From NCBI GenBank assembly GCA_017441925.1, contig JAFRUE010000013.1, positions 1-52,052 on the forward strand: a stretch of 52,052 nucleotides of DNA. The letters are read 5' to 3'. Of the stretch, positions 44,585-52,052 are shown one piece after another. The notes below the pieces were generated by a model. It worked only from the letters and a program-made list of their open reading frames with translations, made no database searches and was not told the DNA's origin. Position numbers and translations under genes: made by a program. The stretch's first letter is position 1. Each line of letters opens with the position of its first letter. Source of the stretch: Bacillota bacterium (GTDB taxonomy: Bacteria > Bacillota > Clostridia > Lachnospirales > Bianqueaceae).

Positions 44585-45007
44585 TTAATCTTTCAGCTGA
44601 TCGGATTCCGGCGTATATTCGTGGAACTCGATGGGGTTGTTGTCAGGATCAAGGACCCAGATCTGCCAGGATTTGTCGCGGCCGCGGCGGACTTCGCGCT
44701 CCGGCGGGAAACCGTTCTCTGTCAGGAATGCCGCAAGCGCGCGGATATCATCGACCTGCAGGCAAAGGTGCTGATAGCCGAGATGCGGTACTTTGCGGGG
44801 ATCCGTCTGCTCCGGCAGATTATCCGGATCATAGAAGAGCTCCAGGAACTGCAGCGGAGCGATCTCAAGATAGGTGATCCACGGCTCGCCCTTGTCATTG
44901 GTACGGTTGAATTTGACTTTCGCGCCGAGCAGATCGCAGTAGAAATGCTTACTGGCCTCCAGATCGTGTACTTTGTACGCAGCATGCGCGATTCTTTCGA
45001 TTTTCAT
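44585..45007 (-). CDS. VOC family protein (glyoxalase-like)
   Basis: A 140-residue protein of the vicinal oxygen chelate fold: two beta-alpha-beta-beta-beta units, with IAHAAYKVHDLEASKHFYCD opening the first and GYQHLCLQVDDI the second, and FLELF and NPIEFHEY as the metal-ligand strands (Glu). These are the marks of lactoylglutathione-lyase-like or methylmalonyl-CoA-epimerase-like proteins; the exact reaction cannot be told. AAGGAGG lies before the ATG. Its promoter at 45054-45081 diverges from that of the aldo/keto reductase gene, which could hint at a shared role in aldehyde metabolism. Confidence 0.87.
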   Translation of the reverse strand: MKIERIAHAAYKVHDLEASKHFYCDLLGAKVKFNRTNDKGEPWITYLEIAPLQFLELFYDPDNLPEQTDPRKVPHLGYQHLCLQVDDIRALAAFLTENGFPPEREVRRGRDKSWQIWVLDPDNNPIEFHEYTPESDQLKD

Positions 45008-45053
45008 GAAAATGACCTCCTTATGTGTTGTATGAAACGTTACGATTATTTAT

Positions 45054-45081
45054 ATTATAACCTGTTTTGCTGGTTTCGCAA
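45054..45081 (-). promoter_or_regulatory. Promoter of the VOC gene
   Basis: On the minus strand: TTGCGA (45076-45081), 16-base spacer, TATAAT (45054-45059). Confidence 0.6.
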
Positions 45082-45089
45082 GCCCCGGA

Positions 45090-45118
45090 TTGACAAATTC
45101 CTCGGAAATCTGTAGAAT
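45090..45118 (+). promoter_or_regulatory. Promoter of the aldo/keto reductase gene
   Basis: TTGACA (45090-45095), 17-base spacer, TAGAAT (45113-45118), 30 bp before the start codon. Its -35 box is only 8 bp away from the -35 of the divergent VOC promoter. Confidence 0.85.
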
Positions 45119-45147
45119 GGAGAAAATCCTGTTCAGGAGGAACACAA

Positions 45148-46146
45148 ATGTATACAGCATCGGAAAATCGTTATCAGGACATGACCTACAACCGCTGCGG
45201 CGCATCCGGGCTGCTGCTTCCGGCGGTTTCGCTGGGATTCTGGCACAATTTCGGCGACATCAGCGCGCCGGAGAACATGCGGACACTGATGCGCACGGCT
45301 TTTGACAACGGAATCACGCATTTTGATCTGGCGAACAACTACGGACCTCCGGACGGTGCCGCGGAGATCAACGCCGGCCGTATTCTTAAGGAAGATTTTG
45401 TGCCGTACCGTGACGAACTGATCATCAGCACCAAAGCCGGTTACTATATGTGGCCGGGTCCGTATGGAGACCACGGCAGCCGCAAATATCTGCTTGCGAG
45501 CCTTGATCAGAGTCTGAAACGTCTCGGACTCGAGTATGTCGACATTTACTATCACCACCGGATGGATCCGGATACGCCGCTCGAGGAGACGATGCTGGCG
45601 CTGTCCCAGGCGGTCGTGAGCGGCAAAGCGCTGTACGTCGGTCTTTCTAACTATGACGGAGCGACGCTGGAGAAAGCCTGCGTGATCCTGGAAGAGCTGC
45701 ACGTGCCTTTTGTCATCAATCAGAACAGCTACAATATCTTCAACCGTACGATCGAGAACAACGGCCTGAAAGAGACCTCGCACCGTCTGAAGAAGGGCAT
45801 CATCTGCTTCAGTCCGCTGGCGCAGGGGCTTCTGACAGATCGTTATCTGAACGGTGTCCCGAAGGACAGCCGCATTGCAAAGGATCCGCGTTTCCTGAGA
45901 GAATCCGCGCTTACAGAGGAGAAGCTGGCGCAGATCAAGGCGCTGAACGATATCGCGGCTTCCCGCGGACAGACTCTCGCGGAGATGGCTCTTGCCTGGA
46001 TCCTGAAGGACGGCATCGTAACCAGTGTCCTGGTTGGCGCGTCCAAGCCGGAACAGATCCTCGACAATATCGGAGCGCTCAAGAATACGCACTTTACGGA
46101 AGAGGAGCTGAAGGCGATCGACGAGATCTCGCTTCCGAAGGACTGA
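45148..46146 (+). CDS. Aldo/keto reductase (L-glyceraldehyde 3-phosphate reductase-like)
   Basis: A 332-residue NADPH-dependent reductase. The catalytic tetrad is Asp60, Tyr65 (FDLANNYG), Lys96 (STKAGY) and His137 (YYHHRMD). The opening MTYNRCGASGLLLPAVSLG and the WPGPYGDHGSRKY loop are typical of the YghZ/GPR group, which reduces L-glyceraldehyde 3-phosphate and methylglyoxal and is related to Kv-channel beta subunits. The ATG is preceded by CAGGAGG. It has its own promoter. The next promoter (46170) follows immediately, so it is probably monocistronic, with some read-through since no clear terminator is seen. Confidence 0.92.
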   Translation: MYTASENRYQDMTYNRCGASGLLLPAVSLGFWHNFGDISAPENMRTLMRTAFDNGITHFDLANNYGPPDGAAEINAGRILKEDFVPYRDELIISTKAGYYMWPGPYGDHGSRKYLLASLDQSLKRLGLEYVDIYYHHRMDPDTPLEETMLALSQAVVSGKALYVGLSNYDGATLEKACVILEELHVPFVINQNSYNIFNRTIENNGLKETSHRLKKGIICFSPLAQGLLTDRYLNGVPKDSRIAKDPRFLRESALTEEKLAQIKALNDIAASRGQTLAEMALAWILKDGIVTSVLVGASKPEQILDNIGALKNTHFTEEELKAIDEISLPKD

Positions 46147-46169
46147 TTTTCAGAATAATAAGTTTATAC

Positions 46170-46198
46170 TTGCATTTTTATAAATATAGGAGTATAAT
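46170..46198 (+). promoter_or_regulatory. Promoter of the symporter operon
   Basis: TTGCAT (46170-46175), 17-base spacer, TATAAT (46193-46198), about 40 bp before the symporter start in an A/T-rich gap. Confidence 0.75.
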
Positions 46199-46239
46199 CT
46201 TGGCAATTCTTTGAGTTTTTAGTCAGGAGGCAGTTTCTT

Positions 46240-47814
46240 ATGGCAGTGAAAATCATACTGGTTGTGGTATTCTTTGCGGCAATGCTTGCGGTCGGCATTC
46301 ATTTCCGGCGGCATAATACCAACGTTGACGGCTTCGTACTCGGCGGCCGTTCGGTAGGCCCGTGGCTTACGGCTTTCGCGTTCGGGACCTCGTATTTCTC
46401 TGCTGTTATTTTCGTAGGCTACGCAGGACAGTTCGGATGGGCATTCGGCATCGCGTCGACCTGGATCGGACTTGGAAATGCGTTTATCGGCTCGCTGCTC
46501 GCTTGGGTCGTTCTGGGACGGAGAACTCGTCTGATGACGCAGCATATCGGTTCCCGTACGATGCCGGATTTCTTCGGTAAGCGTTATGACAGCAACAAGC
46601 TGACAATAGCCGCTGCGATCATCACCTTTGTCTTCCTGATTCCTTATACGGCCTCTCTGTTTAACGGTCTGTCCAGACTGTTCGAAATGGCTTTTCACAT
46701 TGACTATGCATACTGCGTCATCGGAATGGCGCTGCTGACGGGACTTTACGTCATCATCGGCGGATATATGGCGACAGCGGTCAACGACTTTATCCAGGGC
46801 GTGATCATGCTGATCGGTATTGTCGCGGTCATTGCCGCGGTGCTTTCCCAGAACGGCGGATTCATGGGCTCGCTCGTAGAGCTCTCCAAGGTCGAATCCG
46901 ACGTCATGGGCGGCGCGTACGTAAGCTTCTTCGGACCGAATCCGGGTTATCTGTTCTTCGTTGTCATGCTGACATCCGTCGGCACCTGGGGCTTGCCGCA
47001 GATGGTCGGCAAGTTCTACGCGATCCGGGATGAAGGCGCGGTCAAGAAGGGTACGCTGATCTCGACCGCTTTCGCGGTGATCGTCGCCGGCGGATGCTAT
47101 TTCCTCGGCGGTTTCGGACGTCTGTTCTCGACCGCGGAGAAAGTGGCAGCGGAAGGTTTCGACAGCATTATCCCGCAGATGCTTTCCACGCTGCCGGATC
47201 TGCTGACGGCCATCGTACTGATCCTGGTGCTTTCCGCCAGTATGTCGACGCTGTCTTCACTGGTCCTGACGTCTTCTTCCACACTGACGCTGGATCTGAT
47301 CGATCCGATGACGGAAGGTAAGAACAGTGAGAAGAAGAACATGACGATCATGCGTGTCTTCATCGCGTTCTTCATCGTTGTGTCCGCTGTGATCGCGATC
47401 ATCCAGGCCCGCTCCAGAGTCACGTTCATTGCCCAGCTGATGGGTATTTCCTGGGGTGCTCTCGCCGGCGCTTTCCTGGCACCGTTCCTGTACGGACTGT
47501 TCTGGAAAAAAGCGACGAAAGCCGGCGCGGCCGCAAGTTTCATCTACGGCGTGACGCTCATGATCATCCAGCTCTGCATCTCACTCGGCTGGATCGCGGC
47601 GCCTGCCGGATTCCTGGGACTGGTCTTCCGGAATTCGCTCTACAGCGGTGTCTTCGCGATGTTCGGCGGACTGGTCATCGTACCGGTCGTCAGCGCGCTG
47701 ACCCGTAAACAGGTACCGGCCAAAGTGGATGACTATTTCAGCTGCTACAATGCTACTGTGGAAGTACCGGCAGCGACAGCTCTCGGCGAATCCGTCGAGG
47801 CTTCCGGAAAGTAA
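46240..47814 (+). CDS. Sodium:solute symporter family transporter
   Basis: A 524-residue membrane protein with about thirteen helices. FVLGGRSVGPWLTAFAFGTSY in the first part, GGYMATAVNDFIQGVIM and the SASMSTLSSLVLTSSS segment (Na site) are typical of the SSS/SLC5 family (PutP, PanF, sialic acid and sugar symporters). GTCAGGAGG precedes the ATG. It is the first gene of an operon with a DUF4432 sugar epimerase-like protein and an amidohydrolase, so the substrate may be a sugar or a cyclic amide derivative. The tail of about 30 residues (AATALGESVEASGK) is polar and unconserved in my view. Confidence 0.9.
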   Translation: MAVKIILVVVFFAAMLAVGIHFRRHNTNVDGFVLGGRSVGPWLTAFAFGTSYFSAVIFVGYAGQFGWAFGIASTWIGLGNAFIGSLLAWVVLGRRTRLMTQHIGSRTMPDFFGKRYDSNKLTIAAAIITFVFLIPYTASLFNGLSRLFEMAFHIDYAYCVIGMALLTGLYVIIGGYMATAVNDFIQGVIMLIGIVAVIAAVLSQNGGFMGSLVELSKVESDVMGGAYVSFFGPNPGYLFFVVMLTSVGTWGLPQMVGKFYAIRDEGAVKKGTLISTAFAVIVAGGCYFLGGFGRLFSTAEKVAAEGFDSIIPQMLSTLPDLLTAIVLILVLSASMSTLSSLVLTSSSTLTLDLIDPMTEGKNSEKKNMTIMRVFIAFFIVVSAVIAIIQARSRVTFIAQLMGISWGALAGAFLAPFLYGLFWKKATKAGAAASFIYGVTLMIIQLCISLGWIAAPAGFLGLVFRNSLYSGVFAMFGGLVIVPVVSALTRKQVPAKVDDYFSCYNATVEVPAATALGESVEASGK

Positions 47815-47876
47815 ATCAAAACGTATGGCCGGCTGCGGTTCTCCGCGGCCGGTCAGTTCATATCGGAGGGTAAATT

Positions 47877-48866
47877 ATGAATCCTTATATCGGGCACGAC
47901 AGTCAGGTGTACGGGATCGAAGAGCACAGGCTCGTCGGCGGCAAAGGCGACGGGATGCGGCTTCTTGAGATCCATAACGGGATCGGGCTGGATCTTGCGG
48001 TGACGCCGGACCGTTGCGGAGATATCGCGAGACTGCGCTATAAAGGCGTCAATATGAGCTATATGACACCGGTCGGATATGTGGCGCCGGCTTTTTATGA
48101 CAGGACAGAGGACAATTTCCTCAAATCGTTCACGGCCGGATTCCTGACGACCTGCGGACTGGAGAGTGCAGGAGCGCCGAGCGAGGATCTCGGAGTCCGG
48201 TATCCGATGCACGGCAGCATCGCGAATCAGCCCTGCGAACAGCTTTCCTGGGGGGAAGAGGGGACAGATCTTATCGTCCGCATGGCGGTGAAAGACGAGC
48301 GGCTTTTCGGACGCAAACTGCGTCTGGAGAGACGGATCGTTGTTTCTACAGTACAGAATGTTTTTGAGATCCGTGACCAGATCGTCAATACAGGCGATCG
48401 CAAAGAAGGCGTTGAGATCCTGTATCATATGAATATGGGATATCCGCTGCTCGACGAGGACAGTGTTCTGACGATTCCATCCGTACGCGTAGAGCCATAT
48501 ACGGACTGGGCGGCACAGGGGATCGGCGAATGGATGAAGATGACGAAGCCGCAGGCGCAGATCGAGGAGCAGTGCTACCGGCATGTTTTCGCGGACGGGA
48601 AAGGATACGCGAGGATCGCGCAGCCCAAGCTGGATACTGCCCTCACGATCACTTTCGACGCGAAGGATCTGGACGGTTTTACCGAGTGGAAAATGATGGG
48701 CGTCCGCGATTATGTGCTGGGGCTTGAACCCGGCAACTGTTATCCGGGTCCGCGCGGATGGATGCGCGAGACAGGAATGCTTAAGTATCTGGAAGCTGGC
48801 GAGTCACACGAATATGCGGTCCGGGTGGAGCTCGGATCCTGTACAGAGGAGGAGAAAAGCAAATGA
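47877..48866 (+). CDS. Aldose 1-epimerase-like protein (DUF4432)
   Basis: A 329-residue beta-sandwich protein resembling the galactose mutarotase superfamily, DUF4432 branch: LAVTPDRCGDIARLRYKG near the N-terminus, FTAGFLTTCGLESAG, GVRYPMHGSI with a conserved His, and VEILYHMNMGYPLL with the second His-containing motif. The late segment GLEPGNCYPGPRG is typical. These proteins bind sugars or sugar acids; activity is rarely proven. TCGGAGGG precedes the ATG. The last four bases overlap the start of the amidohydrolase gene (ATGA), so they are coupled. A leader of 62 bp separates it from the symporter. Confidence 0.85.
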   Translation: MNPYIGHDSQVYGIEEHRLVGGKGDGMRLLEIHNGIGLDLAVTPDRCGDIARLRYKGVNMSYMTPVGYVAPAFYDRTEDNFLKSFTAGFLTTCGLESAGAPSEDLGVRYPMHGSIANQPCEQLSWGEEGTDLIVRMAVKDERLFGRKLRLERRIVVSTVQNVFEIRDQIVNTGDRKEGVEILYHMNMGYPLLDEDSVLTIPSVRVEPYTDWAAQGIGEWMKMTKPQAQIEEQCYRHVFADGKGYARIAQPKLDTALTITFDAKDLDGFTEWKMMGVRDYVLGLEPGNCYPGPRGWMRETGMLKYLEAGESHEYAVRVELGSCTEEEKSK

Positions 48867-50002
48867 ATCTGAGAATTCTGAACGGGCAGGTCTACGATCC
48901 GGAGACGGGGAAGATCACGAAGCGGGATCTTTTTGTGAACGGAACGGTCATGGCGGAAGCTCCGGCTGAAGGACCGGATGCCGGAACACCGGTCACGATC
49001 GATGCAGAGGGCTGCATCGTAACCACGGGACTGATCGATAATCACGTTCATTTCTACAATTACGGGACGGAGAACGGCGTCAATCCAGACGCGTATGCTT
49101 TTCCCTGCGGGATCACGACGGCGGTAGATGCCGGATCGGTCGGCGCAGGGACGTATGAGGGCTTCCGCAGGACTGTCATGACGACCAGCGACGTGAAGAT
49201 CTATACGCAGCTGCATATGGCAAGCGGCGGACAGGCGGCGGAAGTCTATCCGGAAAACCAGCAGGCTAAGTATTTTGAACGCGCCAGGATCCGGGAGCTT
49301 TTCCGGACATATCCGGATAATCTCGTCGGTCTGAAACTGCGGCTGTCAAACGGCGTCCTTGATCCGCAGTACGCCGAGGAGACGCTTCGCGAGACGATCA
49401 AAATGGCGGAAGAAGTCGGCGGCAATGTGACGGTCCATATGTCGGATCCCTGCATCGATTCGGAGAAGCTGGCTTCGATCCTGCGGCCAGGCGACGTGAT
49501 GTGTCATATTTTCCACGGCAAAGGAGAGACGATCCTTGACGCGGACGGGCACGTGCGGAAAGGTATCCGCGAGGCACAGGAACGCGGAGTCATCATGGAT
49601 ATGGCCAACGGACGGACCAATTTTGACATCGTGGTCGGACAGAAAGCGATCGCGGACGGCATGCTGCCTGACATCATTTCAAGCGACATTAATCCCCCGG
49701 CCTATTATCTGCATCCGCTGCATTCTATGCCGAGGATCATGAGCAAATTCCTGGATTTCGGCATGACGCTGGAGCAGGTGCTCGCGGCGACGACCCGTGC
49801 GCCGGCAATGAATATCGGACATCCGGAACTTGCGACTCTCGCAGCCGGAACGCCTGCTGATCTCGCGGTCTTCAAACTGGTGCAGAAAGAAGTTCCATAC
49901 ACAGATTACAATGGCCATACCTTTACCGGACATCAGGTGCTCGTTCCGCAGATGACGGTCAAGGACGGCAAGGTCATGTACTGCCAGGCGGATTTCCAGT
50001 AA
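48863..50002 (+). CDS. Amidohydrolase/deacetylase family metallohydrolase
   Basis: A 379-residue metal-dependent hydrolase of the dihydroorotase-like amidohydrolase superfamily. Metal ligands in order: His61 and His63 (NHVHF), Lys158 (VGLKLRLS, the position that is carbamylated), His192 (TVHMSDP), His215 and His218 (CHIFHGKG) and Asp275 (SSDINPP). It acts on cyclic amides, N-acyl or related bonds; the family includes proteins annotated as amidohydrolase/deacetylase near sugar transporters. GAGGAG lies before the ATG inside the preceding gene. Ends at a strong terminator. With the symporter and DUF4432 gene it probably forms a small uptake and catabolic unit. Confidence 0.9.
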   Translation: MNLRILNGQVYDPETGKITKRDLFVNGTVMAEAPAEGPDAGTPVTIDAEGCIVTTGLIDNHVHFYNYGTENGVNPDAYAFPCGITTAVDAGSVGAGTYEGFRRTVMTTSDVKIYTQLHMASGGQAAEVYPENQQAKYFERARIRELFRTYPDNLVGLKLRLSNGVLDPQYAEETLRETIKMAEEVGGNVTVHMSDPCIDSEKLASILRPGDVMCHIFHGKGETILDADGHVRKGIREAQERGVIMDMANGRTNFDIVVGQKAIADGMLPDIISSDINPPAYYLHPLHSMPRIMSKFLDFGMTLEQVLAATTRAPAMNIGHPELATLAAGTPADLAVFKLVQKEVPYTDYNGHTFTGHQVLVPQMTVKDGKVMYCQADFQ

Positions 50003-50004
50003 TA

Positions 50005-50037
50005 AAAAAGGCCGGATCCTGTCAGATCCGGCCTTTC
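50005..50037. terminator. Bidirectional terminator
   Basis: AAAGGCCGGATC (50007-50018) pairs perfectly with GATCCGGCCTTT (50025-50036) around CTGTCA, with A and T runs at the two sides. It lies 4 bp after the amidohydrolase stop and 20 bp after the stop of the converging DUF1295 gene. Confidence 0.92.
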
Positions 50038-50055
50038 TGTTCCGTGTGAGACGGT

Positions 50056-50844
50056 TCAGCTTTTCTTAACGAGATGATATACGGGAATCAGCGGGAGCAG
50101 TATGGGCGTCCCGGACGCGTATTCCTTATAAGCGGCAAGAGAGCGGTATGTTTTGTTCTGACGGCGCTCCAGACGCTTGACGTTGCCGATGATGATGGAG
50201 AGGGCCAGAACATAGCCGATGGTGCTGATGACCCACTGCCATCCGCTGTAGACCGGGATTCCGGAGACGAACACGCCTGTCCAGACCAGAATATCGCCGA
50301 AATAACCCGGGAAGCGGGAGATCCTGTAGATGCCCGTCATGACCGGCAGATCCGGATTCGCGCGTTTTGACGCGGATTTCTGCGCGTCCGCGATGATCTG
50401 GATAATGAGACCGCACGCGGAAAGAGCGATACCTATATAAAGGAAGATATCGGAAGGCGCCTTTTCGGCACCGCGGTAGAGCATGGGCGTCATCTGGAGG
50501 ACGTAAAGGATCCCGAGAGAGATCCATACGAAGATGCGGACAAGGACCGTGATCGGCTTGGATGACTGAGTCGACTGCGACTCACGGTAATTCTTGTCAC
50601 CGTGTTCACGCAGGACGAGGAACAGAGCGAGCCGTATGCCGTATGCAGCGATCAGAGCACAGAAGGCAAGATAACAGATGTCCCGGCTGCCGTTCAGGTA
50701 TGCTGTAACAGCAAGCGCGATGCTCTGACCGGCAATAGCCGCGCCAAATCCGACGGACAAGAAATAAACGAATTTAATGAATCCCAGCGCGCAGAGCACC
50801 AGCGAAACCGCCAGAAGAATCCAGAAAGTAAAAGGAAAAGCCAT
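50056..50844 (-). CDS. DUF1295 membrane protein (steroid 5-alpha-reductase/isoprenylcysteine methyltransferase-like)
   Basis: A 262-residue membrane protein with about seven helices. The C-terminal RISRFPGYFGDILVW fits the RxxRHPxYxG-like motif of this superfamily, and the NKTYRSLAAYKEYA stretch near the end matches the usual final cytoplasmic part. YGIRLALFLVLREHGDKNYRE in the first half is typical of DUF1295. Function is unknown; relatives reduce or methylate lipids. AAGGAGA precedes the ATG on the minus strand. It has its own promoter, divergent from the SRAP gene. Confidence 0.87.
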   Translation of the reverse strand: MAFPFTFWILLAVSLVLCALGFIKFVYFLSVGFGAAIAGQSIALAVTAYLNGSRDICYLAFCALIAAYGIRLALFLVLREHGDKNYRESQSTQSSKPITVLVRIFVWISLGILYVLQMTPMLYRGAEKAPSDIFLYIGIALSACGLIIQIIADAQKSASKRANPDLPVMTGIYRISRFPGYFGDILVWTGVFVSGIPVYSGWQWVISTIGYVLALSIIIGNVKRLERRQNKTYRSLAAYKEYASGTPILLPLIPVYHLVKKS

Positions 50845-50875
50845 TTTATTTCTCCTTGATCTCTATTTTTCTGAA

Positions 50876-50904
50876 ATTCTATCATTATTTAACGGATCCG
50901 TCAA
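50876..50904 (-). promoter_or_regulatory. Promoter of the DUF1295 gene
   Basis: On the minus strand: TTGACG (50899-50904), 17-base spacer, TAGAAT (50876-50881). On the plus strand TTGATC (50856-50861), 18 bases, TATCAT (50880-50885) is a weaker candidate for the SRAP gene. Confidence 0.75.
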
Positions 50905-50938
50905 CCGTTTGAGGTACGGATCGGAAAGGAAGGCACAG

Positions 50939-51535
50939 ATGTGCTGCCGATATTACGGGGATCATGAGCTTGAGGAAGATATCAGTGCACAGATCCTGTA
51001 TAAAAAGACCGGTATCGGGACCGGGATCCCGACAGGCGAAGTGCGTCCCTCTGAGAGTCCGCTGATCCTGACGGAGCAGGCGGGGGCAGTTTTCGCTCGG
51101 CCGATGTCATGGGGATTCCGCAATCCGTCTCATAACGGTCTGCTCATCAACGCGCGGACTGAGAGCGCGGAGGAGAAGGTATCGTTCAGGGACAGTTTTG
51201 CACGGTTCCGCTGCATTGTGCCCGCCAGAGGCTTTTTTGAATGGGATCATGCGCATCAGCTCACTGGGTTTGAACGGGAAGACGCCGCGCCGATCTATAT
51301 GGCAGGGCTTTACCGTGTAGAGAAAAGGGACGGGAAGGACGTCTCTGTTTTTGTCGTACTGACCAGACCCGCAGACAGGATCGTATCACCGGTCCATGAC
51401 AGAATGCCTGTACTTCTGTCTGCTTCGGAAGCAGAGTATTATATGAAAGAAAAAACTTCTGCCCGTGATCTTCTGGCTGTCACGCCGCCTGCACTAAAAT
51501 GCATGCGTACATACGAACAGATCAGTCTGTTCTGA
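50939..51535 (+). CDS. SRAP domain protein (YedK/HMCES type, abasic-site crosslinking)
   Basis: A 198-residue SOS-response-associated peptidase family protein, which shields abasic sites in single-stranded DNA by forming a covalent link through its N-terminal Cys. Cys2 follows Met directly, so the start must be the ATG at 50939. Further key residues: Asn71, Arg73 and Glu75 (NARTES), Glu101 (GFFEW) and His153 (PVHDRMP). Length is a little short for the family. AAAGGAAGG lies about 10 bases before the start. Stands alone between a divergent membrane gene and a converging tRNA gene. Confidence 0.94.
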   Translation: MCCRYYGDHELEEDISAQILYKKTGIGTGIPTGEVRPSESPLILTEQAGAVFARPMSWGFRNPSHNGLLINARTESAEEKVSFRDSFARFRCIVPARGFFEWDHAHQLTGFEREDAAPIYMAGLYRVEKRDGKDVSVFVVLTRPADRIVSPVHDRMPVLLSASEAEYYMKEKTSARDLLAVTPPALKCMRTYEQISLF

Positions 51536-51587
51536 GACAGCTGTATACGGTCAGAAGCCATTCCTGCCTGCAAAAAGGCAGCAAAAA

Positions 51588-51659
51588 AGCGCGAGACGGG
51601 ATTCGGACCCGCGACCCTCGCCTTGGCAAGGCGATGCTCTACCCCTGAGCCACTCGCGC
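51588..51659 (-). tRNA. tRNA-Gly (anticodon GCC)
   Basis: A 72-base tRNA including discriminator U73; CCA is not encoded. Acceptor stem GCGCGAG/CTCGCGC is perfect, D arm GCTC-AGGGGTA-GAGC, anticodon arm TCGCC-TTGCCAA-GGCGA (anticodon GCC), variable loop of five, T arm GCGGG-TCCGAAT-CCCGT. The T loop has C at position 55 where almost all elongator tRNAs have U (pseudouridine). A run of T follows directly on the minus strand (51583-51588), helping termination. Confidence 0.95.
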
Positions 51660-51669
51660 GAACAAATGC

Positions 51670-51698
51670 ATTATACAACAACTTGTCCGGAAAAGCAA
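51670..51698 (-). promoter_or_regulatory. Promoter of tRNA-Gly
   Basis: On the minus strand: TTGCTT (51693-51698), 17-base spacer, TATAAT (51670-51675), 11 bases before the mature 5' end. Confidence 0.8.
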
Positions 51699-51734
51699 GC
51701 TGTTTTTTATATTTTGGCGGATCGATCCGCCAGA

Positions 51735-51796
51735 AACAAAAAAATCAAAAAACTTTTAAAAAGGGGGTTGACAGGGTAGGGGTGTAGTGATAGAAT
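51735..51796 (+). promoter_or_regulatory. Strong promoter with UP-like element, probably of an rRNA operon
   Basis: TTGACA (51768-51773), 17-base spacer, TAGAAT (51791-51796). Directly upstream lies an A/T tract (51735-51762) made of A and T runs, as in UP elements of rRNA promoters. The G-rich spacer is unusual for this window. Confidence 0.8.
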
Positions 51797-52052
51797 AGCA
51801 TTCGCGCACTTGAGAGATCGGGTGTACCACCCGATTGAACAGGTGTGATATTTTCCAGAGGGAAAGAGACCGGACCGGAGTCATGCAAAGGCGAAGGAAA
51901 GGGACAGACCCGATGAAGGAAAGCTTCCGGAAGGGAGCAAAGGGACCTTTGAAAATCCAACAGTGCAGCATCTTAAGCTAAAGTAGTGGTAAGACGAAAG
52001 AATTACCCGAAACAATTTTTTTGAGACCCAAAAAAACAGTAAACAACAGTGA
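51797..52052 (+). other. Untranslated leader, probably of a 16S rRNA gene beyond the window
   Basis: About 256 bases without a credible gene. It holds a hairpin (ATCGGGTG, TAC, CACCCGAT at 51817-51835), a purine-rich stretch with a CTTCCGGAAG palindrome (about 51924-51933), and CCTTTGAAAA (51946-51955), which resembles the boxA-like sequence of rRNA leaders in Bacillota. The end (AACAACAGTGA) is where I would expect a 16S gene to begin shortly. This is inference, since no rRNA sequence is inside the window. Confidence 0.65.

Noticed and set aside
51745..51971. Short minus-strand open frames (about 71 codons) near the end
   Set aside because: They run opposite a strong promoter and an rRNA-type leader with hairpins, and have no ribosome site or recognisable motif.

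Overview
The window looks like chromosomal DNA of a Gram-positive anaerobe of the Bacillota, most likely class Clostridia; I cannot fix the genus. The reasons are a sortase-type wall-anchored surface protein, several lipoproteins, strong AGGAGG-type ribosome binding sites before almost every gene, many near-consensus TTGACA/TATAAT promoters, a tRNA-Gly without an encoded CCA, and gene families common in gut Clostridia (UMF1 transporter, TIR-propeller protein, family-5 peptide ABC transporter with a fused ATPase). Most of the window reads as ordinary, densely coded chromosome. No insertion sequence, phage or CRISPR array was seen.

Layout. 1-2.9 kb: 3' part of a wall-anchored protein built from pilin-type isopeptide repeats. 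3.0-3.5 kb: a BrnA antitoxin gene behind a deleted BrnT toxin remnant. 3.6-6.9 kb: a TIR-transmembrane-propeller protein. 7.0-8.9 kb: an AEC transporter and a nucleoside hydrolase. 9.1-11.3 kb: a membrane-bound AraC-type regulator, divergent from 11.6-23.4 kb, a run of two paralogous family-5 binding lipoproteins, two permeases, a fused double ATPase, four tandem creatininase-fold hydrolases and a ChbG/YdjC-type protein. 23.5-26.5 kb (opposite strand): an IolE-like TIM-barrel protein, a Gfo/Idh oxidoreductase and a hydroxyacyl-CoA-dehydrogenase-type protein. 26.7-28.7 kb: a Fur-family regulator with a metal ABC ATPase and permease, under a consensus promoter overlapped by a Fur-type box. 28.9-34.5 kb: a large lipoprotein, an Lgt-like transferase overlapping it, and a GH95-like glycosidase. 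34.7-36.8 kb (minus): an S58 aminopeptidase, an M55 D-aminopeptidase and the scar of a deleted sodium:solute symporter. 37.0-38.3 kb (minus): a UMF1 MFS transporter. 38.6-44.0 kb: trmL, an FG-GAP-like propeller protein, proC, proB, proA. 44.1-45.0 kb (minus): a VOC protein and a ParB-like-motif protein. 45.1-50.0 kb: an aldo/keto reductase, then a symporter, DUF4432 epimerase and amidohydrolase operon. 50.1-51.5 kb: a DUF1295 membrane protein (minus) and an SRAP (YedK/HMCES) protein (plus). 51.6 kb to the end: tRNA-Gly (minus) and the promoter and leader of what is probably an rRNA operon whose 16S gene starts just past the window.

The most interesting part is 9.1-26.5 kb. A membrane-bound sensor/regulator, a dedicated ABC importer with duplicated binding proteins, a fourfold expansion of a creatininase-fold hydrolase, and a convergent oxidoreductase/isomerase operon together look like a catabolic locus for one class of small molecule. 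Creatininase-fold, IolE-like and Gfo/Idh-type enzymes also occur together in cyclitol (inositol-type) pathways, so a cyclitol or amide substrate is a reasonable hypothesis, not a demonstrated function. Two clean deletion scars (brnT and the symporter) and a tRNA-Gly with an unusual T-loop are the other notable observations.
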